Notes: generated by a model from the sequence alone, not told the origin. A DNA stretch of 42,669 nt from Candidatus Diapherotrites archaeon ADurb.Bin253 (GCA_002069705.1 MWBV01000001.1:85768-128436), one strand, 5' to 3'. Shown: positions 8,521 through 15,739, numbered from the stretch's first letter. A program made the numbers and translations.

Positions 8521-8560
8521 TTTTAAATAGAGATTGAGTAATTAGATTACTCGAATTCGA
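8521..8560 (+). promoter_or_regulatory. Promoter of the 8570 pilin with composite dyad operator
   Basis: A TATA-like TTTTAAATAG (8521-8530) is followed by a perfect inverted repeat, GAGTAAT (8536-8542) and ATTACTC (8546-8552) with a 3-base loop. Overlapping it is the 10-bp palindrome TCGAATTCGA (8551-8560). The dyad covers the region where the transcript should start, 25 bases after the TATA element, which is a classic place for an archaeal repressor site. No other gene in the window has such a strong dyad in its promoter. Confidence 0.5.
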
Positions 8561-8569
8561 AAAAAGAAG

Positions 8570-8905
8570 ATGATAAACAAAAAAGCTCAGGGTTTGAGCA
8601 CAAGCACAATAATTTTGTTGGTTTTAGGAATAATTATTTTAGTTGTTTTAGTTTTAGGTTTTAGGTCAGGGTGGAAACCCTTGAGTGAATTGATGGGAGG
8701 AAAAAATAATTTAGACACAATTGCTACTTCATGTAATTCTGCTTGTACAACAAGTTCTAAGTATAATTATTGTTCTGTAATGAAAGAAGTTAAAGATGGG
8801 AAGAATCCTAAATTTGAAGCCACCTGTAATGATTTAGCTACTAACCCTGTATACACTTCAAGAAATTATGGAATTCCAACTTGTCCCGGTCTATGTACTG
8901 ATTAA
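8570..8905 (+). CDS. Probable major pilin (111 aa)
   Basis: 111 aa. MINKKAQGLSTSTIILLVL is a textbook archaeal class III signal: short basic leader, KKAQG, Ser/Thr, then a strongly hydrophobic helix (about 12-31). The small head carries three Cys pairs (C-x3-C, C-x-x-x and a C-terminal CPGLC) that could form disulfides. It has its own promoter with a dyad element, unlike the upstream pilin genes, which suggests separate and probably higher expression, as expected for a major filament subunit. The major role is inferred. Confidence 0.75.
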   Translation: MINKKAQGLSTSTIILLVLGIIILVVLVLGFRSGWKPLSELMGGKNNLDTIATSCNSACTTSSKYNYCSVMKEVKDGKNPKFEATCNDLATNPVYTSRNYGIPTCPGLCTD

Positions 8906-8921
8906 ATTTTTTTAATTTAAA

Positions 8922-9035
8922 ATGTCTAATCACGCTAATTCTGAAAGAAGAAACAAAAGCAAAGATAAAAGGAAGGAAAAGAAAAAACATCCTTATAGAA
9001 AAGGTGGAAAATATAGGGTTGTTAGCCTTAAGTAA
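8922..9035 (+). CDS. 37-aa highly basic protein
   Basis: 37 aa. It begins MSNHANSERRNKSKDKRK and ends RKGGKYRVVSLK; nearly half the residues are Lys or Arg. It starts 16 bases after the 8570 pilin stop and lies in frame as a complete ATG-TAA unit. The composition suggests a nucleic-acid-binding or ribosome-associated mini-protein rather than a filament subunit. There are no Cys, so it is not a zinc ribbon. It could be a chance ORF, but its Lys/Arg content is out of line with random AT-rich sequence. Confidence 0.45.
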   Translation: MSNHANSERRNKSKDKRKEKKKHPYRKGGKYRVVSLK

Positions 9036-9067
9036 ATTTTCTGTATAAATTTAGTTGATTTGATAGG

Positions 9068-9077
9068 TTTATAAATT
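9068..9077 (+). promoter_or_regulatory. TATA element for the prepilin peptidase gene
   Basis: TTTATAAATT is centred about 26 bases before the ATG at 9098, so the transcript should be leaderless or nearly so. The upstream sequence is T- and A-rich without another gene. Confidence 0.6.
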
Positions 9078-9097
9078 AAACTTGCTATTTTTTATTA

Positions 9098-9916
9098 ATG
9101 GCTTTAAAAGAGGTGTTTTTAATAGTTTTATGTTTAATCTGGATAGCTTTTGCAGTTATTCAGGATTTAAGAAAAAGAGAGATAGCAAATTGGCTTAATT
9201 TTTCCCTTATTATTTTTGCGATTGTATTTAGATTTTTTTTCTCTTTATTCTCTGAAGAGGGATTTGGTTTTTTTTATCAAGGTTTAATTGGTTTTGCTAT
9301 CTTTTTTGTAATTGGGAATATGCTTTACTATGGAAGAGTTTTTGCAGGAGGAGATGCCAAATTAATGATTGCTCTTGGAGCAATTATACCCTTATCTAAT
9401 AATTTTCCAGAAAATTTGAATATCATGCTTAAGTTCCTTTTACTTTTCTTAGTTTCTGGAGCATTATATGGGATTATATTTGGAGTAGCTTTGGGATTAA
9501 AAGATAAAAAGAAATTTTCCAAAGATTTTGCCTCGCGCTTTAAAAAACATAAAAAGATTTTCTATATATCTATAATTGTAAGTACAGTTTTTTTAGTTCT
9601 TTCTTTTGTTGAGAGTTTATTTTTATATTTGGGTATCCTTTTTTTCATCTCTCCTTATATTTACTTTTTTGCTAAATCTATAGATGAATCTTGCATGGTT
9701 AAAAAAGTCAATACAAAAGAACTTACTGAAGGAGATTGGTTGTATAAAGATGTTAAAATAGGAAAGAGAGTTATTGAAGCACATTGGGAGGGATTGAGCT
9801 TATCTGAAATACAATTTTTAAGAAAAAATATGAAGTTTGTTTCAATAAGACAAGGCATACCCTTTAGTCCTGTTTTTTTAATTAGCTATTTTGCCTTAAT
9901 TATATTTTTTATTTAA
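9098..9916 (+). CDS. Prepilin peptidase, A24 family aspartic protease
   Basis: 272 aa polytopic membrane protease that cuts class III signal peptides from archaeal pilins on the cytoplasmic side. Both catalytic aspartates are visible: Asp23 in IQDLRKREIANWLN and Asp86 in the GxGD-like motif FAGGDAKLM. About seven hydrophobic segments are spread over the protein. The C-terminal 80 residues (with EGDWLYKDVKIGK near 207) form an extra soluble part before a last helix, as in some archaeal CpaA/EppA relatives. It directly follows the pilin genes and is presumably their processing enzyme. Its 3' end overlaps the convergent HIT gene by 4 bases. Confidence 0.9.
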   Translation: MALKEVFLIVLCLIWIAFAVIQDLRKREIANWLNFSLIIFAIVFRFFFSLFSEEGFGFFYQGLIGFAIFFVIGNMLYYGRVFAGGDAKLMIALGAIIPLSNNFPENLNIMLKFLLLFLVSGALYGIIFGVALGLKDKKKFSKDFASRFKKHKKIFYISIIVSTVFLVLSFVESLFLYLGILFFISPYIYFFAKSIDESCMVKKVNTKELTEGDWLYKDVKIGKRVIEAHWEGLSLSEIQFLRKNMKFVSIRQGIPFSPVFLISYFALIIFFI

Positions 9917-10554
9917 GGAATCCTTCTGGGTATTATTATTTTAGATGTATTTATTTTTTTTACAGTAGGTTTTTTTTCTTTTTTTAATTTTGGTTTTGTT
10001 TCTAAAATCTTTTTTAATTCTTCTAATTTTTCTTGTGATATTTGTTTTTTATTAGAGTTTATTGTTTCATTTGTGTATATTGGTAAAATATTTATTATTA
10101 TTTCTCCTAAAACAGACGAAGGAGAAATTGATACTTCTTTTGGTTTTAATTTGTTTTTTATTGTCTTTGCAACTTTATTTGCCAATGAAATTATTTCTTT
10201 TGTTATTTTTTTAGAATCTGCTATTGGTTTTTTTGGTATTACAATTGTGTGTCCTTCAGATATTGGATTTATTTCAAGTACTGCAACTGCTTCTTTGTTT
10301 TCCTGTATTTTGTAGGAAGGTATTTTCTCTTCAATTATCATCCTAAAAGGGGTTGAATTATTGTTTCTATTTTCTTTTCCTTCTTTTTCTGATTCTATTA
10401 AATCATTGTTTTTTAAGAACTCTATGAATTCGTTATCATTCATTGATTTTATTTTTTCTACAGCTGCAGCCTTTCTTTCTTCTGGAAAATTTGTTTCTAT
10501 ATTTAATATTATTTTCTTCTTAAAATTCTCTATTTCTTCTTTTGAAAGGGGCAT
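9913..10554 (-). CDS. HIT-fold protein lacking the catalytic histidine triad
   Basis: 213 aa. Residues about 78-165 match the HIT fold: IPSYKIQENKEAVAVLEI, then NPISEGHTIVIPKKPI, as in GalT/HINT-like proteins. The position of the His-x-His-x-His triad reads GEIIINILPIY, so all catalytic histidines are gone and nucleotidyl hydrolase activity is unlikely. The N-terminal 60 residues are helical and charged, and the C-terminal 50 are Lys-rich (possible RNA or membrane contact). No close family is named. Role unknown; a binding-only derivative is the simplest reading. Confidence 0.65.
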   Translation of the reverse strand: MPLSKEEIENFKKKIILNIETNFPEERKAAAVEKIKSMNDNEFIEFLKNNDLIESEKEGKENRNNNSTPFRMIIEEKIPSYKIQENKEAVAVLEINPISEGHTIVIPKKPIADSKKITKEIISLANKVAKTIKNKLKPKEVSISPSSVLGEIIINILPIYTNETINSNKKQISQEKLEELKKILETKPKLKKEKKPTVKKINTSKIIIPRRIP

Positions 10555-10593
10555 ATATTATCAAGAAATTCTGTATTAATAAGTTTATGCACT

Positions 10594-10866
10594 TTAAGCT
10601 ATTTTTCTCATATCTATTAGTTGAACTGAAGCAACATTGGGTATTTTTGAGAGTCTTTCTTCCATAACATCTATATTTTTATCATCATGGTAAAAAAAGA
10701 AAACTATTAATGCCCTTAAACCAAATGCTATATTTTCAATGGAATATTCTTTATTTGTACCTCCAAATTCTTCAACTATTTTTTTTGCAGCATTTTCCAT
10801 TTCTTTTAAATCTACTTCTGTAGATTCTGGCATTAGCTTATATTTTACTCCATTTATTCCTACCAT
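10594..10866 (-). CDS. ef1b: Translation elongation factor aEF1B (EF-1 beta)
   Basis: 90 aa, the full length for the archaeal protein. It is the nucleotide exchange factor that recharges EF-1 alpha with GTP. The family signature is clear: YKLMPESTEVDL near the N-terminus, IAFGLRALIVFFFYHD in the middle, and RLSKIPNVASVQLIDMRK at the end. A TATA element (10887-10895, minus strand) is centred 25 bases before the ATG, which indicates a leaderless transcript divergent from the RPA gene. Confidence 0.93.
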   Translation of the reverse strand: MVGINGVKYKLMPESTEVDLKEMENAAKKIVEEFGGTNKEYSIENIAFGLRALIVFFFYHDDKNIDVMEERLSKIPNVASVQLIDMRKIA

Positions 10867-10886
10867 AGTTTAGTTTAAAGAAAGAG

Positions 10887-10895
10887 GTTTATAAA
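10887..10895 (-). promoter_or_regulatory. TATA element of the aEF1B gene
   Basis: On the minus strand this reads TTTATAAAC, centred about 25 bases before the start codon at 10866. It is separated from the TATA element of the divergent RPA gene, so the two genes have individual core promoters. Confidence 0.55.
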
Positions 10896-10922
10896 TATTT
10901 TGAGTGCTGTTGTTTTTAATTA

Positions 10923-10945
10923 AAGTATCAAAATACTTATAAAAT
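10923..10945 (+). promoter_or_regulatory. RPA promoter with upstream inverted repeat
   Basis: TTATAAAAT (10937-10945) is the TATA element, centred 24 bases before the ATG at 10965. It is overlapped on its upstream side by the perfect inverted repeat AAGTAT (10923-10928) and ATACTT (10933-10938), which occupies the TFB-recognition (BRE) position. It could bind a repressor; it could also be chance in AT-rich DNA. Confidence 0.45.
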
Positions 10946-10964
10946 ACATTAATTTTTTTTGGTT

Positions 10965-11894
10965 ATGGTTTTAGGAAATTATGGAAGAATAGTTGAAAAG
11001 ATAGCAAAACATTCTGGACTTAGTGTAGATGAAGTTAATCGGAAAATAGAAGCAAAGAGAGCTAAACTCTCTGGACTTATTAGTCAAGAAGGTGCTGCTC
11101 AAATAGTTGCTGCAGAATTGGGAATAAATTTTGAAAACGAAAAGCTCAAGATTGAAGAACTGCTTCCTGGTATGAGAAAAGTTAATATTTCGGGAAAGAT
11201 AATTCGTCTTTTTCCTGTTAGGTCTTTTAAAACACAAAAAGGAGAAGATGGAAAGGTGCTTAATCTTGTTTTAGCAGATGAAACTTCAAATATAAAAGTT
11301 GTTATTTGGGACACGAATCATATAGCATTAATTGAAAAAGGCGAAATAACTGAAGGAGATGTTGTGGATATTTCTAATGGTTCTATGAGAGAGAATGAAA
11401 TGCATCTTGGAAGCTTTTCTGAATTTAAAAGAAGTAGCAAAGAGATGGGTGAAGTAATGACAGACAGAATAATTAGGGAGAAAAAGATTTCCGAGTTTAA
11501 ATTAGGAGATTCCATTTCTGTAAGGGCATTTATTGTTCAAACATTTCAACCTAGATTTTTTGAAGTTAGTAAAGAAACTGGGAAGAAATTGACTGAGAGT
11601 GAAAGGGAGAAAGGAGTAGCTACAGATAGGAAAGCACTTATTAACATAGTTATTGATGATGGTACAGAAACAATTAGGGCAGTTATTTTTAATGACAATC
11701 TTTCTGTTTTAGGTTTAAATGATTTAGAAAATCCTGAGAGATTATCTTATCAAATTGAAAATTTGTTAGGCAGAGAAATGATATTTTCTGGAAATGTAAG
11801 AAAAAATAATTTTTTCAATAATGAGGAATTTATAGTTGACGGAGTTAAAGAAGTTAATTTAGATGAATTAATTTCTCAACTTGAGAAGAAGTAA
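10965..11894 (+). CDS. Replication protein A-like ssDNA-binding protein (OB folds)
   Basis: 309 aa from the ATG at 10965; a TTG at 10959 lies in frame, but the TATA spacing favours the ATG. It is the single-strand DNA-binding protein for replication, repair and recombination. An N-terminal helical domain (about 1-60, with YGRIVEKIAKHSGLSVDEV) precedes an OB fold at about 65-155 (VNISGKIIRLFPVRSF, VVIWDT, GDVVDISNG) and a second OB fold at about 165-290 (GDSISVRAFIVQ, IRAVIFND, LLGREMIFSG). There is no zinc ribbon. RadA follows about 100 bases downstream, a partner in strand exchange. Confidence 0.85.
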   Translation: MVLGNYGRIVEKIAKHSGLSVDEVNRKIEAKRAKLSGLISQEGAAQIVAAELGINFENEKLKIEELLPGMRKVNISGKIIRLFPVRSFKTQKGEDGKVLNLVLADETSNIKVVIWDTNHIALIEKGEITEGDVVDISNGSMRENEMHLGSFSEFKRSSKEMGEVMTDRIIREKKISEFKLGDSISVRAFIVQTFQPRFFEVSKETGKKLTESEREKGVATDRKALINIVIDDGTETIRAVIFNDNLSVLGLNDLENPERLSYQIENLLGREMIFSGNVRKNNFFNNEEFIVDGVKEVNLDELISQLEKK

Positions 11895-11965
11895 TTTTTT
11901 ATTGAATAGTTTAGGTTATAAGAATACTAATATGCGTTTAATATATATTTATTATATAAATAATC

Positions 11966-11974
11966 TTTATAAAC
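11966..11974 (+). promoter_or_regulatory. TATA element of radA
   Basis: TTTATAAAC is centred 25 bases before the ATG at 11995. The region between the RPA stop and this point is almost pure A/T with no other visible signal. Confidence 0.6.
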
Positions 11975-11994
11975 TGGTTGGGGTTTGAGTAAAT

Positions 11995-13017
11995 ATGGCT
12001 GCTAAAAAAGAAGATATTGAAGAAGAAAAAGAGGAGAAAGAAGAAAAGAAATCTAAAAAGAAGGAAACTAAAGAACCAACTTTAATGGATTTGCCAGGTA
12101 TAGGACCAGCTATTGCTGCTAAACTTGAGGGAGCAGGAATATTTGATTTAATGTCTTTGGCAGTTTCAAGTCCTGCTACAATTTCTGATATTTCTGGTGT
12201 AAGTCCTGCTGTTTCTAGAAAAGCTATACAAGCTGCACGTGAAATGCTTGATTTAGGATTTCAGGATGGAGTTGAATATGCTCAGAGAAGATCTAATGTT
12301 TCATATATAACTACAGGAAGTAAAAACTTTGATGAACTTTTGGGAGGAAGAGGGATTGAAAGCAGAGCCATTACAGAAGCTTTTGGTGCTTATGGTTCTG
12401 GAAAAACTCAGCTGGGTCTGACTTTGGCAGTCAGAGTTCAGTTGCCAGTTGAGCAAGGAGGTGCTAATGGTAAGTGTGTTTTCATAGATACAGAGGGGAC
12501 TTTCAGACCTGTTAGAATAAGACAAATTTCTGAAGGTCTTGGTGCAAATCCAGAAAAAGTTCTGAAGAATATTTTTGTTGCAAGAGCATTTAATTCAGAT
12601 CATCAGATGTTGTTATTAGAGAAAGTTACTGAAATGGTTAAAGCAGGTGAACCAATAAAACTTTTGATTGTTGATTCTTTAACTGCTCATTTCAGAGCAG
12701 AATTTTCAGGAAGAGGACAATTAGCAGATAGACAACAGAAACTTAACAGATATATGCATGATTTAATGAAACTAGCTGAAACTCATAATTTGGCTGTTTA
12801 TGTTACAAATCAGGTTATGGCAAATCCTGCACAAATGTTTGGGGACCCAACAACTGCTATTGGAGGAAATATTGTTGGACATGCTTCAACTTATAGATTA
12901 TATTTAAGGAGAGGAAAACAAGGTTCTAGAGTTGCAAAGTTAATTGACAGTCCAAATCTTCCAGATAATGAGACAGTGTATTATGTTACTGCTGGCGGTA
13001 TAAGTGATAAAGAGTAA
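11995..13017 (+). CDS. radA: DNA repair and recombination protein RadA
   Basis: 340 aa, the archaeal RecA/Rad51 recombinase that forms ATP-dependent filaments on ssDNA. A Lys/Glu-rich N-terminal tail (about 1-28) leads into a helix-hairpin-helix domain (LPGIGPAIAAKLEGAGI, about 34-90). The ATPase core has Walker A GAYGSGKTQ near 132 and Walker B LLIVDSL near 223. Loop regions FSGRGQLADRQQKLN and NQVMANPAQMFGD match the family, and the C-terminus SRVAKLIDSPNLPDNE is typical. No intein interrupts it. It is transcribed from its own promoter. Confidence 0.97.
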   Translation: MAAKKEDIEEEKEEKEEKKSKKKETKEPTLMDLPGIGPAIAAKLEGAGIFDLMSLAVSSPATISDISGVSPAVSRKAIQAAREMLDLGFQDGVEYAQRRSNVSYITTGSKNFDELLGGRGIESRAITEAFGAYGSGKTQLGLTLAVRVQLPVEQGGANGKCVFIDTEGTFRPVRIRQISEGLGANPEKVLKNIFVARAFNSDHQMLLLEKVTEMVKAGEPIKLLIVDSLTAHFRAEFSGRGQLADRQQKLNRYMHDLMKLAETHNLAVYVTNQVMANPAQMFGDPTTAIGGNIVGHASTYRLYLRRGKQGSRVAKLIDSPNLPDNETVYYVTAGGISDKE

Positions 13018-13052
13018 CTATTTAATTAAATTCTTAGATAAGAATTAATTTT

Positions 13053-13517
13053 TTAATCAACTAATTCTTCTTTTGAAAACCAGATGGAAATTTCTTTTTC
13101 TCCATTTTCAGGAGAATCTGAAATATGCATTACATTATCAAAGTTATTTGTTTTTGAATTAACCTTTCCATATCTTCCTCTTAATGTTGATGGTTCTGCA
13201 TCGTCAGGGTTAGTTTTTCCAGCATATTCTCTTAATTTTTGTATTGCATTTTCTCCCTCGTATGCGATTGCAATAATTGCATGAACATTATGATATTCTC
13301 CCATAAGATATTTTAGGAGATCATTATAGAATGGTTTTTCTTTGTGCACTGCATAATGTTTTTCTGCAAGATGTTTTTGAACACTAACTAATTTTAATCC
13401 AATCATCTTTAGATTTAAATGATCTAAATCATAAATAACTATTCCAGAGAGCTTTCTCGCTATTGCATCTGGTTTAATTAGGATTAATGCTCTTTCTTTT
13501 TTGTTTTCTTCTGTCAT
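13053..13517 (-). CDS. ndk: Nucleoside diphosphate kinase
   Basis: 154 aa. It transfers the gamma phosphate from ATP to other nucleoside diphosphates through a phosphohistidine. KKERALILIKPDAIARKLSG is the N-terminal signature; the active-site region reads NVMHISDSPENGEKEI, with His as the phospho-acceptor. RGRYG and PSTLRG match the nucleotide-binding loop. An insertion of about ten residues before the active site makes it slightly longer than compact Ndk proteins. It shares a promoter region with the divergent endonuclease Q gene. Confidence 0.92.
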   Translation of the reverse strand: MTEENKKERALILIKPDAIARKLSGIVIYDLDHLNLKMIGLKLVSVQKHLAEKHYAVHKEKPFYNDLLKYLMGEYHNVHAIIAIAYEGENAIQKLREYAGKTNPDDAEPSTLRGRYGKVNSKTNNFDNVMHISDSPENGEKEISIWFSKEELVD

Positions 13518-13540
13518 AATGAATATATTTTTACAATATA

Positions 13541-13550
13541 GTTTAAAAAG
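13541..13550. promoter_or_regulatory. Single central TATA-like element between ndk and endoQ
   Basis: GTTTAAAAAG reads CTTTTTAAAC on the other strand, a near-palindrome. Its centre is about 26 bases from the ATG of the endonuclease Q gene (13571) and about 27 from the ATG of ndk (13517). No second TATA element is needed for either gene, so one site may serve both in opposite directions. Confidence 0.5.
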
Positions 13551-13570
13551 TTTTATTTATTGTTTTGAAA

Positions 13571-14788
13571 ATGGAAAAAACAGGTGTTTTTGCAGATTTA
13601 CATATTCATTCAAGGTTTTCAAGGGCATGTAGCAAGGATATTACTTTGGAAAATTTAGAAAAATGGGCAAGGGTAAAAGGAATTGGATTATTGGGGACAG
13701 GAGATTTTACTCATCCAATTTGGCTGAATGAATTAAAAGAAAGATTAACTGAGAGAGACGGAATTTTGTATTCAAAAAGCGGATTTAAATTTCTACTAAC
13801 AGGAGAAGTAAGTTTAATGTATACTCAGGGAAGAGGGAGAAGAGTTCATTTAGTTTTATTGGTTCCTAATTTTGAAATTGCAGACAAAATAAATGCTTAC
13901 CTTGATAAAAAAGGAAGAAGGGACTATGATGGACGTCCTATATTTAAGATTTCCTGTGAACAATTTGTTAAAGACATGAGAGAAATATCTAAAGATATTG
14001 AAGTTATTCCAGCACATGTTTGGACTCCTTATTTTGGAGTTTTTGGAAGCAAATCAGGTTTTGATAGTTTAAAAGAAGCTTTTGGAGAAGAATTTGAAAA
14101 TATACACGCAATTGAAACAGGAATGAGCTCAAATCCAGAGATGAATTGGCATTTGTCTGAATTAAACAATAAAGCTATAGTGAGTTTTTCTGACAGCCAT
14201 AGTTTCTGGCCTTGGAGAATCGGGAGAGAAGCAACAATTTTTGAGAAAGCAGATAGTTTTAAGGATATAATTGATGGGATAAGAAATAATTCTATTTTAG
14301 GTACAATTGAAACTGATCCTGGTTATGGTATTTATCATTATGATGGACATAGAGATTGTGGTTTTTCTAGTTCTCCAGAAGAAACTAAAAAATTAAATGG
14401 TATTTGCCCTGTTTGTAAACATCCTCTAACAATTGGTGTAGCAAATAGAGCATTGGAACTTAAAGACCAGATTAAAGAAGAGAATAGAAAGAGAAAAAAA
14501 TATTATACTTTGTTGCCTTTACATGAATTAATTGCATCTAGTATTGGTTCAAGTATTGAAAGTAAAAAAACTTGGGAAGTATATAATATGCTTATTGAAA
14601 AGTTTGAAAATGAATTTAATATTTTGCTTAATGTATATAAAGAAGATTTGATTAAAGAGTTAAAAGATAATGAAAAGTTAGTTAAACTTATTTTAGAAAA
14701 TCGGGAAGGAAAAATAAAGGTTAAACCAGGGTATGATGGTAAATATGGAGAATTAGTAGACGGAGAAAAGCAGGCTACATTGTTTTAA
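13571..14788 (+). CDS. endoQ: Endonuclease Q (PHP-domain DNA repair nuclease)
   Basis: 405 aa from the ATG at 13571 (an in-frame TTG at 13565 is less likely, given TATA spacing). EndoQ cuts 5' of deaminated bases such as uracil and hypoxanthine, and of abasic sites; it was characterised in Thermococcales. The PHP active site is visible: DLHIHSRFSRACS, GTGDFTHPIW, RRVHLVLLVP, PAHVWTPYFGVFGSKSGFD and SFSDSHSFWPWRIGREA. A zinc-binding segment near 255-290 reads H-x2-C followed by CPVC, and ends TIGVANRALEL. A helical C-terminus follows. The assignment rests on these motifs and on length. Confidence 0.9.
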   Translation: MEKTGVFADLHIHSRFSRACSKDITLENLEKWARVKGIGLLGTGDFTHPIWLNELKERLTERDGILYSKSGFKFLLTGEVSLMYTQGRGRRVHLVLLVPNFEIADKINAYLDKKGRRDYDGRPIFKISCEQFVKDMREISKDIEVIPAHVWTPYFGVFGSKSGFDSLKEAFGEEFENIHAIETGMSSNPEMNWHLSELNNKAIVSFSDSHSFWPWRIGREATIFEKADSFKDIIDGIRNNSILGTIETDPGYGIYHYDGHRDCGFSSSPEETKKLNGICPVCKHPLTIGVANRALELKDQIKEENRKRKKYYTLLPLHELIASSIGSSIESKKTWEVYNMLIEKFENEFNILLNVYKEDLIKELKDNEKLVKLILENREGKIKVKPGYDGKYGELVDGEKQATLF

Positions 14789-14829
14789 AGTATAACAATC
14801 TTTAAAAGTGGTATATAGTATTCTTTTTT

Positions 14830-15195
14830 ATGAAAAACAAAATTTCAAGAAATTATGAAGAAGAACTTTCGTTTGCAGTTGTTGATAAAAATCTTCTTGA
14901 AGGGAAATCTTTACCAGTTTACACAATTTTTCACTTGAAAAAGAATCCATTTAAAGGAATTGAGAATGAAGTTCTCATAAAAGATTTAGAATATAAAGTT
15001 TTTGCAGGGTATATTAAGGGAGCATGTTTTTCTAAATTAGATACAGAAATGGTTTTGTATAATGGTTTTTCAAAGAAACTTAAAAAATCATTTTATCCTG
15101 AAACTTCTATTTTTCCATTAAATGATTCTGAAATGAAAAATTTAAAGGAATATATGGATTTACCCAAGCATATAGTTATAAAAAAAGCAAAATAG
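14830..15195 (+). CDS. Conserved hypothetical protein (121 aa)
   Basis: 121 aa, soluble, basic overall, beginning MKNKISRNYEEELSFAVVD and ending in Lys-rich IVIKKAK. A TATA-like CTTTAAAAGT (about 14799-14808) lies 26 bases upstream of the ATG. There are no membrane segments and no recognised motif. It is separated from the endonuclease Q gene by about 40 bases and converges on the gene at 15198 with a 2-base gap. Function unknown. Confidence 0.65.
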   Translation: MKNKISRNYEEELSFAVVDKNLLEGKSLPVYTIFHLKKNPFKGIENEVLIKDLEYKVFAGYIKGACFSKLDTEMVLYNGFSKKLKKSFYPETSIFPLNDSEMKNLKEYMDLPKHIVIKKAK

Positions 15196-15197
15196 TT

Positions 15198-15530
15198 TTA
15201 TTTTCTTTCTATTATTTTTTTAAATCCTCTTTCTAACAACATCTTTTCTATTTTTGACTCTTTGCTTATATCTGGTCCAATTTTTTCTACTGTTATTTTT
15301 GCTTTGTTTATTAATTTGCTAGATTGATTTAATTGATTTTTAGATACTCTTACAAGAAAATCTCCATCAAAACTGATATATCCTTTTTCTCCCCATGTAT
15401 TTGATATAGAATTGCTATTTATTCCAGTTGGTTCTTCAAAAGAAATTTCTCTTATGTTTGAAATCAACTTATAATAATCTTCTACTTGTTTACCTCTGTA
15501 TTTCTTTTCATACACCTCTCTCTTTTTCAT
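15198..15530 (-). CDS. Hypothetical protein (110 aa)
   Basis: 110 aa, basic, soluble, with an N-terminus MKKREVYEKKYRGKQVEDYY and a mixed alpha/beta pattern. A middle part with WGEKGYISFDGDFLVRVSK looks like beta strands, and the tail KMLLERGFKKIIERK is helical. No family is recognised. It lies about 35 bases downstream of nop10 on the same strand and could be the last gene of the aIF2-alpha operon. Confidence 0.6.
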   Translation of the reverse strand: MKKREVYEKKYRGKQVEDYYKLISNIREISFEEPTGINSNSISNTWGEKGYISFDGDFLVRVSKNQLNQSSKLINKAKITVEKIGPDISKESKIEKMLLERGFKKIIERK

Positions 15531-15565
15531 CAGATGATTATCGAAATTATTGCTTATAAAAATTG

Positions 15566-15739
15566 TTACCTTTTAGAATATGTTTTAGTGTTTTTTTGTA
15601 TTTTTAATCTATTTGAATGAGAAGCATCTTTTATTTTTACAAATTTGTAATGAGCATCTTGAGTTTTTTGTCCTTGTATTTCTTCATCTAAAGTGTATAT
15701 TTTTTCTTTATTTGAATTAATATAGAATTTGAGTTTCAT
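15566..15739 (-). CDS. nop10: Nop10-like H/ACA RNP protein (57 aa)
   Basis: 57 aa. Nop10 binds Cbf5 in H/ACA ribonucleoproteins that direct rRNA pseudouridylation. The N-terminus MKLKFYINSNKEKIYTLDEE matches the eukaryote-like Nop10 start (Y-[IL]-N, then YTL), and the second half keeps AHYKF and DASHSNRLKIQKN, comparable to the family's AHPARF and the basic helix. The Cys zinc ribbon of most archaeal Nop10 proteins is absent. Context is strong: archaeal nop10 usually follows aIF2-alpha, as here with one gene between. The ATG overlaps the upstream stop (ATGA), which indicates coupling. Confidence 0.78.
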   Translation of the reverse strand: MKLKFYINSNKEKIYTLDEEIQGQKTQDAHYKFVKIKDASHSNRLKIQKNTKTYSKR

